Of a DNA stretch of 64,000 bases, positions 11,376-22,269 are shown one piece after another. The number at the start of each line of letters is the position of its first letter. The stretch's first letter is position 1. A model generated the notes under the pieces. That model had not been told where the DNA came from. It saw only the letters and a list, made by a program, of their open reading frames with translations, and made no database searches. Origin of the DNA: Cryptomeria japonica (taxonomy: Eukaryota; Streptophyta; Pinopsida; Cupressales; Cupressaceae); assembly GCF_030272615.1 (NCBI RefSeq), contig NC_081413.1, positions 559,773,945-559,837,944 of the forward strand, in the 5' to 3' direction. Both the position numbers and the translations under genes were made by a program.

Positions 11376-12086
11376 ATAAGATCATAAAAAATAGTAGTCA
11401 TGGCTCTTTGGTATGTAGTGCCTACATTCTTTAGTTTGAAGGGCATGACATTTCAGGAGAAAGTTCCCCAAGGACAAGTAAACGCTATTTTGTGTTGATC
11501 CTCAAATGCAATTTTTATTTGGTTATAGCAATAAAATCCATCCATCAAAGATAACATCGCATGACCTGCTGTGAGATCCACTATCAGGTCTATGTTTGGC
11601 AATGGAAAGTCATCCTTTAGGACAAGCTTTGTTGATGTCTTTGAAATCTATACATATTCTGATGCTGTGATCTGGCTTATTGACTGGTACTAAGTTGGAG
11701 GTCCATTCAGGATAATCAATTGGTCGTATGAATCCATCATCCAACAATTTTTCAAGTTCTACCTTTACTAATAATGCCACTTGTGGATGCATCTTTCTTA
11801 ATTTATGTTTTATTGGCTTTTCTCCTGACTTAAATGTCAAATGATGCATTACTAGATCAGGATCCAATCTAGGCATATTGACATATGACCATGCAAAATT
11901 GATTTGTCGTTCTGTGAAGAAACTTATGAACTTCAGTCTTTCTTTCTCTGTCAGAGATTGTGCTAGGAATATGTAATGTGGAATCTCTTCTGTACCGATG
12001 TTTGTTTTGATAGTCTCCTCTACTAACATGGATGATTTTTCTTCATATGATGCTGGGAGAATGTCGAGCCTTCCATCTTTAGGCAC
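11376..12086 (-). pseudogene. Ty3 reverse transcriptase, N-terminal fingers and palm
   Basis: Contains the conserved plant Ty3 sequence KMHPQVALLVKVELEKLLDD, then FIRPIDYPEWTSNLVPV and RICIDFKDINKACPK, motif A region LSLMDGFYCYNQIKI, and the TYQRAM helix just before the nested insertion. A one-base indel near 11612 shifts the frame between the IDFKDIN block and motif A, and there is at least one stop. It continues at 1871 across the insertion with the frame intact. Confidence 0.85.
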
Positions 12087-12131
12087 CTCAGAGAGGTTTT
12101 CACCCTCAGATACATCCTTTCTTTTTACTTT

Positions 12132-13067
12132 TTAAGGGTTAGATAGTGCCACAATGTGGTTTTCACCGTAAAACCCATGATTTGTTTTTGTTTTTACATT
12201 TTTATGACTGGAAGGTCCAACACCCTCACCAAAATATGCCATGCTGTTGAGTTCTATAGTGTATCCCACCTTATGGTCCCCAAGCGGAAGATCATCTCGT
12301 ATGCCTAAATAGTCGATGAAGGCCTCATCATTTTGGAATGTGTCTAATTGTATAGGTCCTTCATAGTCCCAATCAATAAGTTGGTGGTGAACAAGGGGAA
12401 GGCCATCAATGCTTTCAAAGTCAAGAGGAGTAAGGGTGAAAATACAATTATATTTAGGTATATCAAGGTAGTTGTCGAGGTCATCGCTGACACTCTCCTC
12501 ATCTTTCTTGATCGTGAACGAGTCCAAATTGTCATCACTAAAAGCGCATTCAAGAATGGGTGTCCTCATTCTTCGTGATTTCGACCTAGAACCTAAAAAC
12601 AAAGGCTGTGTGGAATCCTTAAGGGTTGTTTCTTGACCAACTCTGAATTTTCTATAAAATTCCTCTTCTTCTGTGGGTTCACTTGGTTATCTGAATGTCT
12701 CGATAAGTTCATAATCACTGAATGATTTGTTCGAACCCCATTCCTATCCATTGGAGTCGGTGGAATAGCAGCTCTCTTGTTGATCATTGGAATTTTTTAT
12801 TTGCAATGCTTCTTCTGATTTTCGAGTGTTTATCTTGAAAGGTATGAAACCAAGCCCCTTCGAGCGCTGATTTTTAAATGTCAATTCTGGTTGTAAAGGT
12901 TGAGTGATACCTTGTTTTCTTAAGCCAAGAGGACTTTTACCATCATACCCAAAATTTTGTAGGATTTTGAATCCTTTGCCATATTTTTCACATGGTATCT
13001 CGATGTGATCTTGTGTATCATTTCTAGGGTCTTTGTAAAGAATTTTGTATAAGTCTTCTTCTTCCAT
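12132..13067 (-). pseudogene. Ty3 linker between protease and RT, with G-patch-like segment
   Basis: The region is broken into three overlapping frames. The first (13067-12744) has GKGFKILQNFGYDGKSPLG and LRKQGITQPL, a glycine-rich G-patch-like pattern, followed by SKGLGFIPF. The rest is acidic linker with no motif I recognise. In related plant Ty3 elements a G-patch-like segment sits between protease and RT; it is thought to bind nucleic acid. Confidence 0.55.
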
Positions 13068-13139
13068 TTCACTCCACTTTTGGAATATAGTAGGATCCCA
13101 TTTTAGCGCAATGATAGATACCCATTTAGAAGGATGTGG

Positions 13140-14633
13140 TCATCCATATTCTTTTGGTGAATTCATAACTTGCCACAAGCGCAGTGTTTGATTTAGAGTG
13201 TATTCACCCATGCCTTTATCCTGATATTTCCCTTTAAGCTCACCTTGCTTTGATGTTGAAGGTTTTAATGACTCAGAGTCAATATATGCAGATGATGGGA
13301 TAGCCTCTCTATTAATTGGAATTATTGTCTTAGCTTTTGGCCTCAAATTATTGCAGTATATAAATGGATTAGGATCACCATTAACTATTACTTCAATTCC
13401 ATTATGAGGAAACTTAATGCATTGATGGTATGTAGATGGGACTTCCCTCATCTCATGAATCCACATATGTCCTAGCAATATGTTTTATGTGAGATCGAGG
13501 TCTAGGACTTGAAAAACCACATCCTTTGTAACCGGCCCTACTCTAAGAGGTAAGGTGATTGTGCCCTTGGATGAACACTCTTCATCATCATATGCCTTGA
13601 TGGTAATTTTGTTTGTAGCATTCACAACTTTATCTAAATATCCCAATTGTATTATTGTGCTCAAACTACATATATTGAGATCGACTCCTCCATCTATCAG
13701 GACTCCTTTTATTCGATGTTTATACAGGAAGGCTTCAATGTGTAAAGGTGCATTATGTGGTTGGCTTACAGAGGCATCGTCAACTTCAGTGGATGTAAGA
13801 GAATGTGGAAGAGAAAGGTATCCCACCATGGCTTGAAATTGGTCCACGTACAGATCAGTGGGTATATAGGTTTCTCTTAAGACTTTGTCAAGTATGGCTT
13901 TATGTGAAGGAGAGATACACAACAATTCTAGGATTGAGATAAGCACGGGTGTGTTCCCTAACTGTTCTACTAGGTTGTACTCAGGTTTGGATGATGAGGA
14001 AATGGTGGTTTTAGCTGGAGCACCTTGCAAGGTGACCTTATCTCGATGAGTTGGGACATTACATTCAGAGGTAGATTCAGAAGAAGTTCCAATGCCTTTT
14101 AGGATAACTTTGGTTCTTTGGGTAGAACTTTCAGGCATTTTATCCTTTATGATAATAGTAGAAACACAGTTGTCCATCGAAATGTGGTTAACGGTTGAAT
14201 CATAATCATAGGACACCTTGGTATAGTTAGCTTGATCATTTGTGGCTTTGGCTTTTCCCTTGTCATGTTTAGGGGATGGTTCCTTAAACATCTCATGTTC
14301 TTGATTGGATGCATGTCCCTCGATCTCAATATCACCTCTATCAATAAGATCCTGTATAATTTTCTTCAAGCGATGGCAATTTCCTATTTTATGTCCCTTG
14401 CTCTTGTGATACTCGCAATACTCATTGTCATTCCACCAATTTGGTTTGACTTTTGGTTCATATGGAGGATTGTTTGGAAATGTTATTATCTTGTTTGCCA
14501 CTAGCTTCCTAAAAGCTGATTCAAGTGGTTCTCCCAATGGGGTGAATTTCATTCGTGGTTTTGAAGTTTCTTGAGCATTTACTTGGTTGTTTGTAGAAGA
14601 ATTGGATCTTGAAAGAATGATTTTTGGTCTCAC
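13140..14633 (-). pseudogene. Ty3 gag zinc knuckle and aspartic protease
   Basis: 382 residues, a stop, then a further 112 residues in the same frame. Near residue 70 is a nucleocapsid-like knuckle CEYHKSKGHKIGNCHRLKK, with a C-x2-H-x4-H-x4-C pattern instead of CCHC. Near residue 315 is the protease active site VLIDGGVDLNI, with DGG in place of the commoner DTG or DSG; DGG is frequent in this plant group. After the stop, GHMWIHEMREVPSTYHQCIK is the conserved block following the protease. Confidence 0.75.
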
Positions 14634-14639
14634 TATGTT

Positions 14640-16251
14640 AGCATCAACAACGCCATCATTTACTGTGTTCTTGTTCTTGTTCCAAAATCATGGCTTGTCC
14701 TTTCCTTTAAAATCCTCTTTATTTTCTTTGAATATCTTGATGATTCCTTGATCAATTAAGACCTTGTCTGTCACTAAGCCTTTCTCAATGACATCCTTGA
14801 AAGTGGACAAACAAGCTTTCCTCAAGTCATAACCAATTTCTCTGTTGACATTCTATGTAAACATCTCTACCATTTGTTTTTGTGGAATTTCACAAGAGCA
14901 TCTACTGGTTAAATTCCTCCATCTTTGTAAGAATGATGAAACTGATTCCCTATCTTTCTGTTTGGTATTGCACAAAGTGGCAATTGATATATCTGTCTCT
15001 ATATTAGATGAGAAATTTTGTATGAAAGCTTCTGCTAGATCACCCCATGACTTAATTCCAGGTGGAAGTTGGGAGAACCATTCCATTGCTTGTTCACCTA
15101 AGCTTTGTGGAAACAATCTCATCAAGTACGTTTCTTCTGCTGCTACCTCAATGCAAGCTGTGAAAAACTATCTTATATGTGCCTTAGGGTCCCCTTTACC
15201 TCTATATTTATCAAAATTCGGTGTCACAAAATGTGTAGGAAAATGAGGCATTGGAATGCTTCTGTCAAATGGATAGGGACATATATCTCTCATTGGGTAA
15301 GCTAGTTTTGGTGTATTGATGTCCTTCATCTTCTTTTGTAAGTCCTTTATCTGTTGTTCCGAATTGTTTTTGGGTGGAGACCGACTTCTTGGATCATATC
15401 CCATGCCTGAGCCACTGGGTGGAGGAGGAAGATACTACATATATGGATGGTATTGATCATAAACATGTTCATATGGAGGAGGTCTATAATGATAATGCGT
15501 GTAGGGACCGCTTGATATGGGGTCATAAGGCCTATCATGAGTTTTCTCTTGTGTGTTGCCCCCAAATTTGACATGGGGTTTTCTTGTGTCCAAATTTTCA
15601 GCATGCCTCTAGATATCCAATTGCTTGTGAGGTTGGTCCTTAGAACTAGGATGCGATTGAGTGTATTTATCTGCATAAGATTTCCATAAAGGTCTGCGTG
15701 GATGGAGTTGTTAATGAGATGGTCTTTCTTGAGTATCATAAGCTTGATCATGTGTATTTGGGATCTCCAGTTTTTGAAACAAGGATGATGGTGACTCAGG
15801 CACGAAACATGATCCTCTAGTACCTCCACTATTAGGTCTCCTTTGATCCATGTTGAGTTTACTTTCTTGAATAGGTCGATTTTCCACTATTTGGGACATG
15901 TTAAAATCATGAGGTATCTTAGCTCCACTTTGTGCCATCACTTGTAGGAAATATTGTCTCTCTTCTCATGATCTCTTCAACAAATCTATTAAAATGGGGA
16001 TCCATGATTGAGTCTTCCACTTCTGTTGAATGCACTGAAATGTTGTCCACATTGTCATTTTGTGCATCATTGTTGTTTGTATCATACAGGTTCTCAACAT
16101 TCTGATTGTTTCTATAAATGTCCATGCCAGGTAATGTGGTATGATCATAATTGAAAAAGATATCGTTGTCATGCTCATAGCCACTCATGTTTGTAGACTC
16201 TTGAGCCTCTTTAGCTTCCCTCCTAGATTTTTGGGAACGAGTTTCAACCAT
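14640..16251 (-). pseudogene. Ty3 gag capsid region
   Basis: Starts MVETRSQKSRREAKEAQEST at 16251, a typical basic gag N-terminus. It continues in shifted frames through PMPHFPTHFVTPNFDKYRG (near 15225) and the core retrotransposon-gag motif LMRLFPQSLGEQAMEWFSQL (near 15125-15060), then FSSNIETDISIATL and QKDRESVSSFLQRWRNLT. These are the signature blocks of the plant retrotrans_gag family, which forms the virus-like particle. Several frameshifts and stops. Confidence 0.8.
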
Positions 16252-16737
16252 GAACTAGGTCTTGACCAAGATGTGTGAGACTAGATGAAAATGGAAAAAG
16301 TATGGAAGACCAAGAGTTGGATGGAATGTAAATGAATCTAAAGTATACCTATAATGTCCAAAGAGTAAGACCAAGTATGTATGTAGTAGAGTACGCGTGA
16401 CTTCCAAAGAGATGATAGATCTCTTGATGAGGCAAGTTGACCTTGACTCTAAGTAAGACCAAATGAGTCCCAAAGGTGATAGACCTTGATGAGGGACCAC
16501 TTAGCAAAATGTTGTTGTATGTATTGTGTTGACAAAGCGAGACGAGGACAGACAAGTGACCTTTTGACTCAAGTTTAGACAAATGTGAATGTAATGCAAG
16601 ATGTAAAGCAATGATGAACTTTATGAGGCCCAAAAATAGACTGAATGCTAGATGAAAACCTGGAGAAATAACCTAGGAAGCTCAAGAATTTTGAAATTGA
16701 TTGCTCTTGTTTGTTGGACTGTAGATTTTTTTCAATA

Positions 16738-16905
16738 CTGAACACAGACTTGCCTATATACTTCACAAACATGGTTACCCAACACAGACATGATTAGACA
16801 CTACACAAATGCTTTTCTAAGAATTTTATGAATGCAATTTGTTATGATAACACATACGCGTTTCTGTCCTAAACAAACACGATTATAGGACAGATACGTG
16901 TTTCC
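16738..16905. repeat. degenerate ACACAGACATGATT repeats
   Basis: About six diverged copies of a 20-25-bp unit related to ACACAGACATGATTA / ACACATACGCGTTT. The same core recurs at 18115-18290. Confidence 0.45.
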
Positions 16906-18114
16906 AAAATCTGAGTGCAAATTTTCCAATTTGTAAAGTTGTTGTTGTGACCAAATCTAAATTTTTGACCGCTTTTCATGACAAGAGGACACAATGTTGA
17001 TGAGGACTCTATGTTTGTAGGTGTTTGGACTCAAAATGACTCAAAGAAAAGCATGTTGTTTGATGTAAAAATGTTTTGCATATACTTGAAGACACAAAAG
17101 ACACAATGTTTTGATGTTTGATCTTGAATGTTTGAATGCTTAAAAGAAGACAAACACAATTCCTATGGTTGGCCAGGACAATAGTTGTTGATCCCAAATG
17201 GGGTTTCCCCCAAGGCTATGCTATTCAAAGTGGAGACTTAGATGCTTGACCCCAACGGATCCACCCTCGACACTCACTTCTCTAGGGCAGCCAAGCACCA
17301 GTCCCCATGAAAACTCCTGATGAACTTTGTATCTCTACTAAGAACCGTATGTGTGTGGGCCACTCCAGAGGTCCGACCTCTTGCCCCAACAACTAGAAGG
17401 ATTTTGGCTTTCTAAAACAAAAAGGTGCTAGTAAGGGCATCCGCTCGTGTGGCCATACATGCACCACTTTCAACTCTATAAATATAGAAGGCTCCTAGCA
17501 GGTAGGGGTTATGCCCTACTATTGATCAAATAAATTTGATCAAACGGGTTTATGGGGAGACATAGTGTCGGTATGGACTAATCAACGCAAGTTACCCATG
17601 ACTTTCACCATGGATACAATTATTTATAGTGGTTCAAAAGAGGGGGGTTTGCCTCGCTACCACTTGGGTCGTTCCCTCCTCACTAGTAGTCCTAGTGACC
17701 ACATAGGGAGGCATGCCCTCTAAAGATTAAACAAAAAGAGCCTATTACTCAAGATAAAAAAGACACTGGTTCAATTTTAGTGCACCAATTGAAGTGTTTA
17801 CTAATCTATGAAAATAAGGAACACAATGAAAATCAAAAGAAAACCCTTGCCAAGAGCCTGCAACAAAGATTTGTTAGTAGTTTGGGTTGTTTCAAATGAT
17901 TACCCCTTCCTCCAAACAAACAAGTTAGGTAAATTTTAGATCCAAAAGACTTTTTGAAATAGGGGCCTTCGACAATGCGATTTGTTTCAAAGACAAGCTG
18001 CACCAATTGGTTAGCTATATCACAAGATATTAGCTCGAATAAACTAGATCTGAAATAAAAAAGATGAAATGAAACCCTAAATGACGAAACAAAAATTTAA
18101 AAATGCAAAACCGA

Positions 18115-18290
18115 ACACAAACGTGGTTATGCTCCACATGGACGGTTCTACAATATAGGCGCGGTTCTAGACCCCACAGATGCGGTTCTGCAACACAGAC
18201 GTGGTTCTGCAACATAGGCGCGGTTAAAATGATCACAGATGCAATTATATCTCACAAACGTGATTAAATCTCCCACAAACATGCCTATAA
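18115..18290. repeat. degenerate 19-22-bp tandem repeat, core ACACAGACGTGGTTCTGCA
   Basis: About nine consecutive units, for example ACAGATGCGGTTCTGCA, ACACAGACGTGGTTCTGCA and ACATAGGCGCGGTT, with substitutions concentrated at CpG positions as expected of methylated decaying DNA. Confidence 0.6.
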
Positions 18291-18665
18291 TGAAAGCTTG
18301 CAATCTGGAAAATGTAAATATTGTCAGAGACATAGACATGATTCAAGGGCACACAGATGTGACAGAAAAACAAAAAACGCGATTCCAAAAGGTGCAAACG
18401 CAAAAAGTCGAAATGTTGTTGGAAAATGTCAGATCTGCAAGTTCAAAAACACAAAATCTGCAACAAAATATGTTAAATGCAAAGGGGACAAGGGTCCCAT
18501 GGGGCATGCCAACATGTTTATGGTGAAAAGTGGATAATGGAAACAACAATACTGAAAGGCTAAATGAATTCAACCACAAAACCCTAGCCTAACAACAACA
18601 AAGATCCACCATAACATATGAAGATTACTTAAGACAATACAAATCAACAAAATCACAAAGATTAT

Positions 18666-19453
18666 TGTTAGGATTCCCAAAGATACTGAGAGGGGGGGGG
18701 TGAATCAATATCTGACCGGTATATGAATTTTCTTGAATTATAACATGAAAAGCATTTCAAAACTGTGTACTGGTAAACCAAAAATAATGCAGTAAATGAG
18801 AACAACAACCACAACATGAAAGATACACCATAACACAATAATTTTTAATGAGGAAACCCAGTGTGGGAAAAACCTCAGTGGGATTTGTGACCCACAATAT
18901 TCGCTTACTGGCCAATAAGAGAATATTACTGATACAATAGGGGCCTGCACATGCAGGAAGGCCAAGTTCCTAGAGCTCACTACTCAGTTACAAAAGAAGT
19001 CACACTGACTTACAAAAATAGATTATACAAATCCAATATCATGTACTGCTTCAGATCAGCATCTGCTATGCCAGGTTTAATACCGGTTTAAGTTCTGCAA
19101 TATTCATAAACCCTTATCCAAAATCTGCCTTACAATTCGCACATTAGGTCTACAATAATCCTTCCATACTTACCTCCAAAATGATCTACAAGATCTCATA
19201 CTTATATGAGTCATGTTACAATCCGCCATGTCGGCTTACAAGAATATTTTATAATTAAATACGAAATATAATTAAACAAAATTCCTATTGGCCATGGTGC
19301 CGATAATCTTTCTTTTCGGTGCTGGTGAACTATATGCCGGTGTAGAGTCTAGTGGTGCCGGTGCCTGTCGGTATCATATGATTGTAAGGTTGCCATCAAT
19401 GACAATACCTTCAATCACCTACAATTTCTCATTAGAGTGTGCATTTGCCAACA
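18666..19453 (-). mobile_element. solo LTR with ATTAT target duplication
   Basis: On the plus strand it runs TGTTAGGATTCCC to TTTGCCAACA, bounded by ATTAT at 18661-18665 and 19454-19458. It is homologous along its length to the 3' LTR at 28072-28830, whose orientation (minus) is fixed by its coding region and polypurine tract. It includes a G9 run at 18692-18700. No internal region remains, so it arose by LTR-LTR recombination. It sits inside the 5' LTR or leader of the Ty3 element. Confidence 0.85.
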
Positions 19454-19458
19454 ATTAT

Positions 19459-20099
19459 ACCATCACATGTCCACTAGGGTTTGAATCTTCATTCTTCCTA
19501 TCTCCATTGATCTTGCTTGATATATTTTCTCTCAGATTTTATGTGTGCACAAGAGCTCAACAAAGAACGGAAATGTGGTTGATAGCTTGATCACAAGAAG
19601 GCTTGATTGCATAAGATTGATTAGAATGCTAAGAGCTTTAGAGGATTGATAATGAAAGAAGCATCCTCTTATATAGAAGACACTTTAGGAAATAGAGGGA
19701 TAAGATTAAGATGTGTAAAAGATAAATGGTCGGCTAGGATTAAAGGGTAGGTAGAGAAAATAAGAAAATAATGAGAGGATAGGTAGTGTAGGAATTAAGA
19801 GATGAATGCCATGTGTCACGTGTAGAAAAGGCTAATGAATTAATTAAATAAATAAAGATTTATTTAATTAATAGAGGAAGTGGGATCAATTAAATAAATA
19901 AAAGTATTTATTTAATTTAGAAAAAGGACAATTTAAATAAATAAAAGTATTTATTTAAATAAGGAAAAAGGCTAGAAAAGGATAAATGAATGAATTAAAT
20001 AAATAAAGATTTATTTAATTAATAGAAGAATTAGGCTTAAAATAATTAAATAAATAAAAATATTTATTTAATTAGAAAGGACAATTTTAGGTGTCTACA
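19459..20099 (-). other. U3/promoter part of the Ty3 5' LTR
   Basis: Minus-strand start TGTAGACACC at 20099. It contains at least four units of ATTAAATAAATAAA...TTTATTTAATT, i.e. short AT palindromes every 40-60 bp (19840-20085), then a TATA box on the minus strand at 19668-19675. Open frames here (for example 19288-19590) cross the solo-LTR boundary and are not genes. Confidence 0.6.
19668..19675 (-). promoter_or_regulatory. TATA box of Ty3 5' LTR
   Basis: TATATAAG on the minus strand, about 425 bp inside the LTR start at 20099; probable promoter for the gag-pol transcript. Confidence 0.5.
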
Positions 20100-20216
20100 C
20101 TATTGAATTCACTTAAGCCTAATTAATCGATTATTTTGACCAATCAAAAGTGATTATTATTTTTGTTTTCAAAAATAAACTTCATTTTTATAAAGTTGAA
20201 ATTTATAATTTTAAAC
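20100..20216. repeat. AT-rich unit, copy 1, left part
   Basis: CCAATCAAAAGTGATTATTA and the following about 70 bp match 40280-40350. The match stops at the T9 tract at 20217. Confidence 0.55.
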
Positions 20217-20401
20217 TTTTTTTTTGATAAGTAAATAGCTGCATAATATTTTAATATAATGTAGTCATATTGACCTAGAGAGTGCTCTGCAACTAGGGCA
20301 TGAAAACCAGGGCACTGCTGGTTGCAGTACGCTTTCGTGTGCGGGGGCTCCCTGGCCTTGCTAGGAAGCCCTCAAGTCATTTATTGCCACTCCTGCATTA
20401 A

Positions 20402-22269
20402 ATGGAGCCGAATAAAGATGGTTTCACCAACCCTAAACAACCCATTCATTCTATTGCGAATGCTCGGGAGCCGAAGAAGACCTTCAGCCAAAAGATGGAG
20501 GGCAAGAGGGTTTCATTTCCAGAAGATGCAAGATTCGAAGCCGCTCTCCACCATGAAGATGAGACCAATCTCACGCCAACACAAGGTGAGGTCCACTCCT
20601 CCAAACACATCACCATTAAACCTAATGACTCCATTCTTTCTGCCATTTCTTCGGAGATTTCTAGACTTAGGGATTCAACAATATTTTTTGCTACCTTTGA
20701 TGTAAATAACTTACCATCTCATCAATATATGAACAAATGGCTGCAAGATGTGTGGGTTAATAAATTAGGGTTTCATTTTTCATTTTGTAGAATGATTCAG
20801 AAGGGGTTGTTTTTGATTTTCTTTGACAATAAGGAAACCCAAAGAAAAATTATAAATAAATAGTTCTGGTAAGTAGGAAACTCGTCTTTTAGGGCGGTTC
20901 GCTGGGACCCCAAAGCTTTTAATGATGAGATTGTTGCCCTTTCCTGCCCGAAATGGATAATTGTTAAGAATATCCCACCTTTCTTGTGGTCCTATGTAGA
21001 TAAAATGGTGGAACCCCTAGGGAAAATTGTTAAAATTGATTCTTCTCCCTCGGTCCTCCCGCATCTTGATGCTAGACTTCTCATTGCTTTAAAACCAGGT
21101 TTGAGTTACCCTGTAGAAATTGTTATTCAGCTAAACAATAAAACCTATTGCTGTTCAATTTAATATATGGGCGGAATAGATGCATGTCACTACTATAAAG
21201 TTAGTGGCCATTTTAGGAATAAATGTCCCTTATTATTAGGCAAATCTTCAAAATTTAAATCTAGGGCATCCGGTCCCCCCTCGGTTAATGAAATCGTGCC
21301 CTTTGAACTTGACCCCTCGTCTTCCCCTCCCATCCCTTCCCCCCCCCTTCTCCTTCTTCTCCTTCCTCCCCCTCGCATTTTCCTCACACCCCTCCCGCTG
21401 CCTCTTCCTCCCCCTCGATGTCAAACTCCATCTTAGACTACAACAATACCATTAAAGAAGCCCTAGCCGCTGCTTAGCCTCCCCCCTTCACCCCCCAGGA
21501 TTCACTTGAATTTCCTACTCATCCCTCTAATCTGAGGTCTCTTAATGCACAACAACTAGTGATGGAAAAATTGAGAAAAGCAACGGAAGCAAGAAAAGTA
21601 CTTGAACTAAACCTCCTCAAGCAGAAATTGGAAATTGAAGCCTCTCGGTGTCATCTACCTAACCTTGAGGACATTGATAGGGGTACTCCAGATTTGGAAG
21701 GCACCATTAGTAGGGTCTTGACCCAAGGCCCCGAGCAACTCACCTGCAAAGAACTGAATGGTTTCAATACTAAGGAACCCCATACCCTGAAAGGGGATAG
21801 GCAAGGAACTTTTCTGGAGATGGTACCATCAACCCCTCTAGAAGAATTTGGTAATTTAGAAGACTCTAAGGGAGACCCTACTAGTGGTGTCCCCTTCACT
21901 GATAGCACCCCTATTAGTGCCCTGAAGACAGAATTTGATACCACTCAGGTAATGCATCCTAGTGTAGATTCATTCACCCCGGTGGAAACCAATTTTGAAC
22001 AAGGACTTACAGTACCTCAAGATGGATTTACCATGGTTAAACATAGGAAAGAAAGAAGGAAGAGGTCTCCTAAGAACAACAAAGATAGTGCTAACATGAA
22101 GGAATCTCTAGGCCCTGAACAAATCTCCGATGCAAGGAAAAAGAGAGGTAGACCCTCCTCTTCTATTACATTTGATGCTAGCAATATAGAAAACAAAGAA
22201 GATTGGCCCAAGTGTTTTGAGGGTTTCAAAGCCCTAACCAACCCCTCCCAACTAGGTGACTCATGTTGA
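20402..22269 (+). pseudogene. LINE-A ORF1 (DUF4283-type RNA-binding protein)
   Basis: Begins MEPNKDGFTNPKQP at 20402. The N-terminal 153 residues are hydrophilic and then enter a DUF4283-like fold (HFSFCRMIQKGLFLIFFDNK). After a stop at 20861 the frames continue with WIIVKNIPPFLWSYVDKMVE, the usual DUF4283 end. Next is a degenerate zinc knuckle CHYYKVSGHFRNKC (21184-21225) in which one Cys is Tyr. A Pro/Ser-rich low-complexity segment (21290-21420) follows, then a 236-residue charged C-terminal part. In plant L1s ORF1 binds the RNA and chaperones it. The stop codon overlaps the ORF2 start (ATGTTGA at 22263-22269). Confidence 0.75.

Larger units (their letters stand above)
16252..18660 (-). 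other. leader and 5' LTR (downstream part) of the Ty3 element
   Basis: No convincing coding sequence. The primer-binding site and LTR end could not be placed. It contains two clusters of short degenerate repeats, annotated separately. Confidence 0.5.
1..20099 (-). mobile_element. Ty3/gypsy LTR retrotransposon (Tat-like), partial, with nested insertions
   Basis: Read on the minus strand the order is 5' LTR and leader (20099 to 16252), gag, zinc knuckle, protease, G-patch-like segment, RT, RNase H, second RNase H and integrase, which runs off the left edge. This is the Ty3 order; the extra RNase H is known from the Tat lineage. The minus-strand start TGTAGACACC at 20099 is a plausible LTR terminus. 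The element is interrupted by a 9.5-kb insertion in RT (1877-11370) and by a solo LTR in its own LTR (18666-19453). It has many stops and several frameshifts, so it is dead. The 3' LTR lies outside the window, so no target duplication can be checked. Confidence 0.85.

Noticed and set aside
12348-12578. 76-codon plus-strand frame
   Set aside because: Antisense shadow of the Ty3 protease-RT linker.
17296-17330. primer-binding site candidates for the Ty3 element
   Set aside because: Several TGG-starting words next to CA exist, but none matches a tRNA 3' end that I can recall with confidence.
18115-18290. CRISPR-like short repeats
   Set aside because: Repeat copies are adjacent and degenerate; no spacer structure and no cas genes.
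19288-19590. 100-codon plus-strand frame
   Set aside because: It crosses the boundary between the solo LTR and the Ty3 LTR, so it cannot be an original gene.
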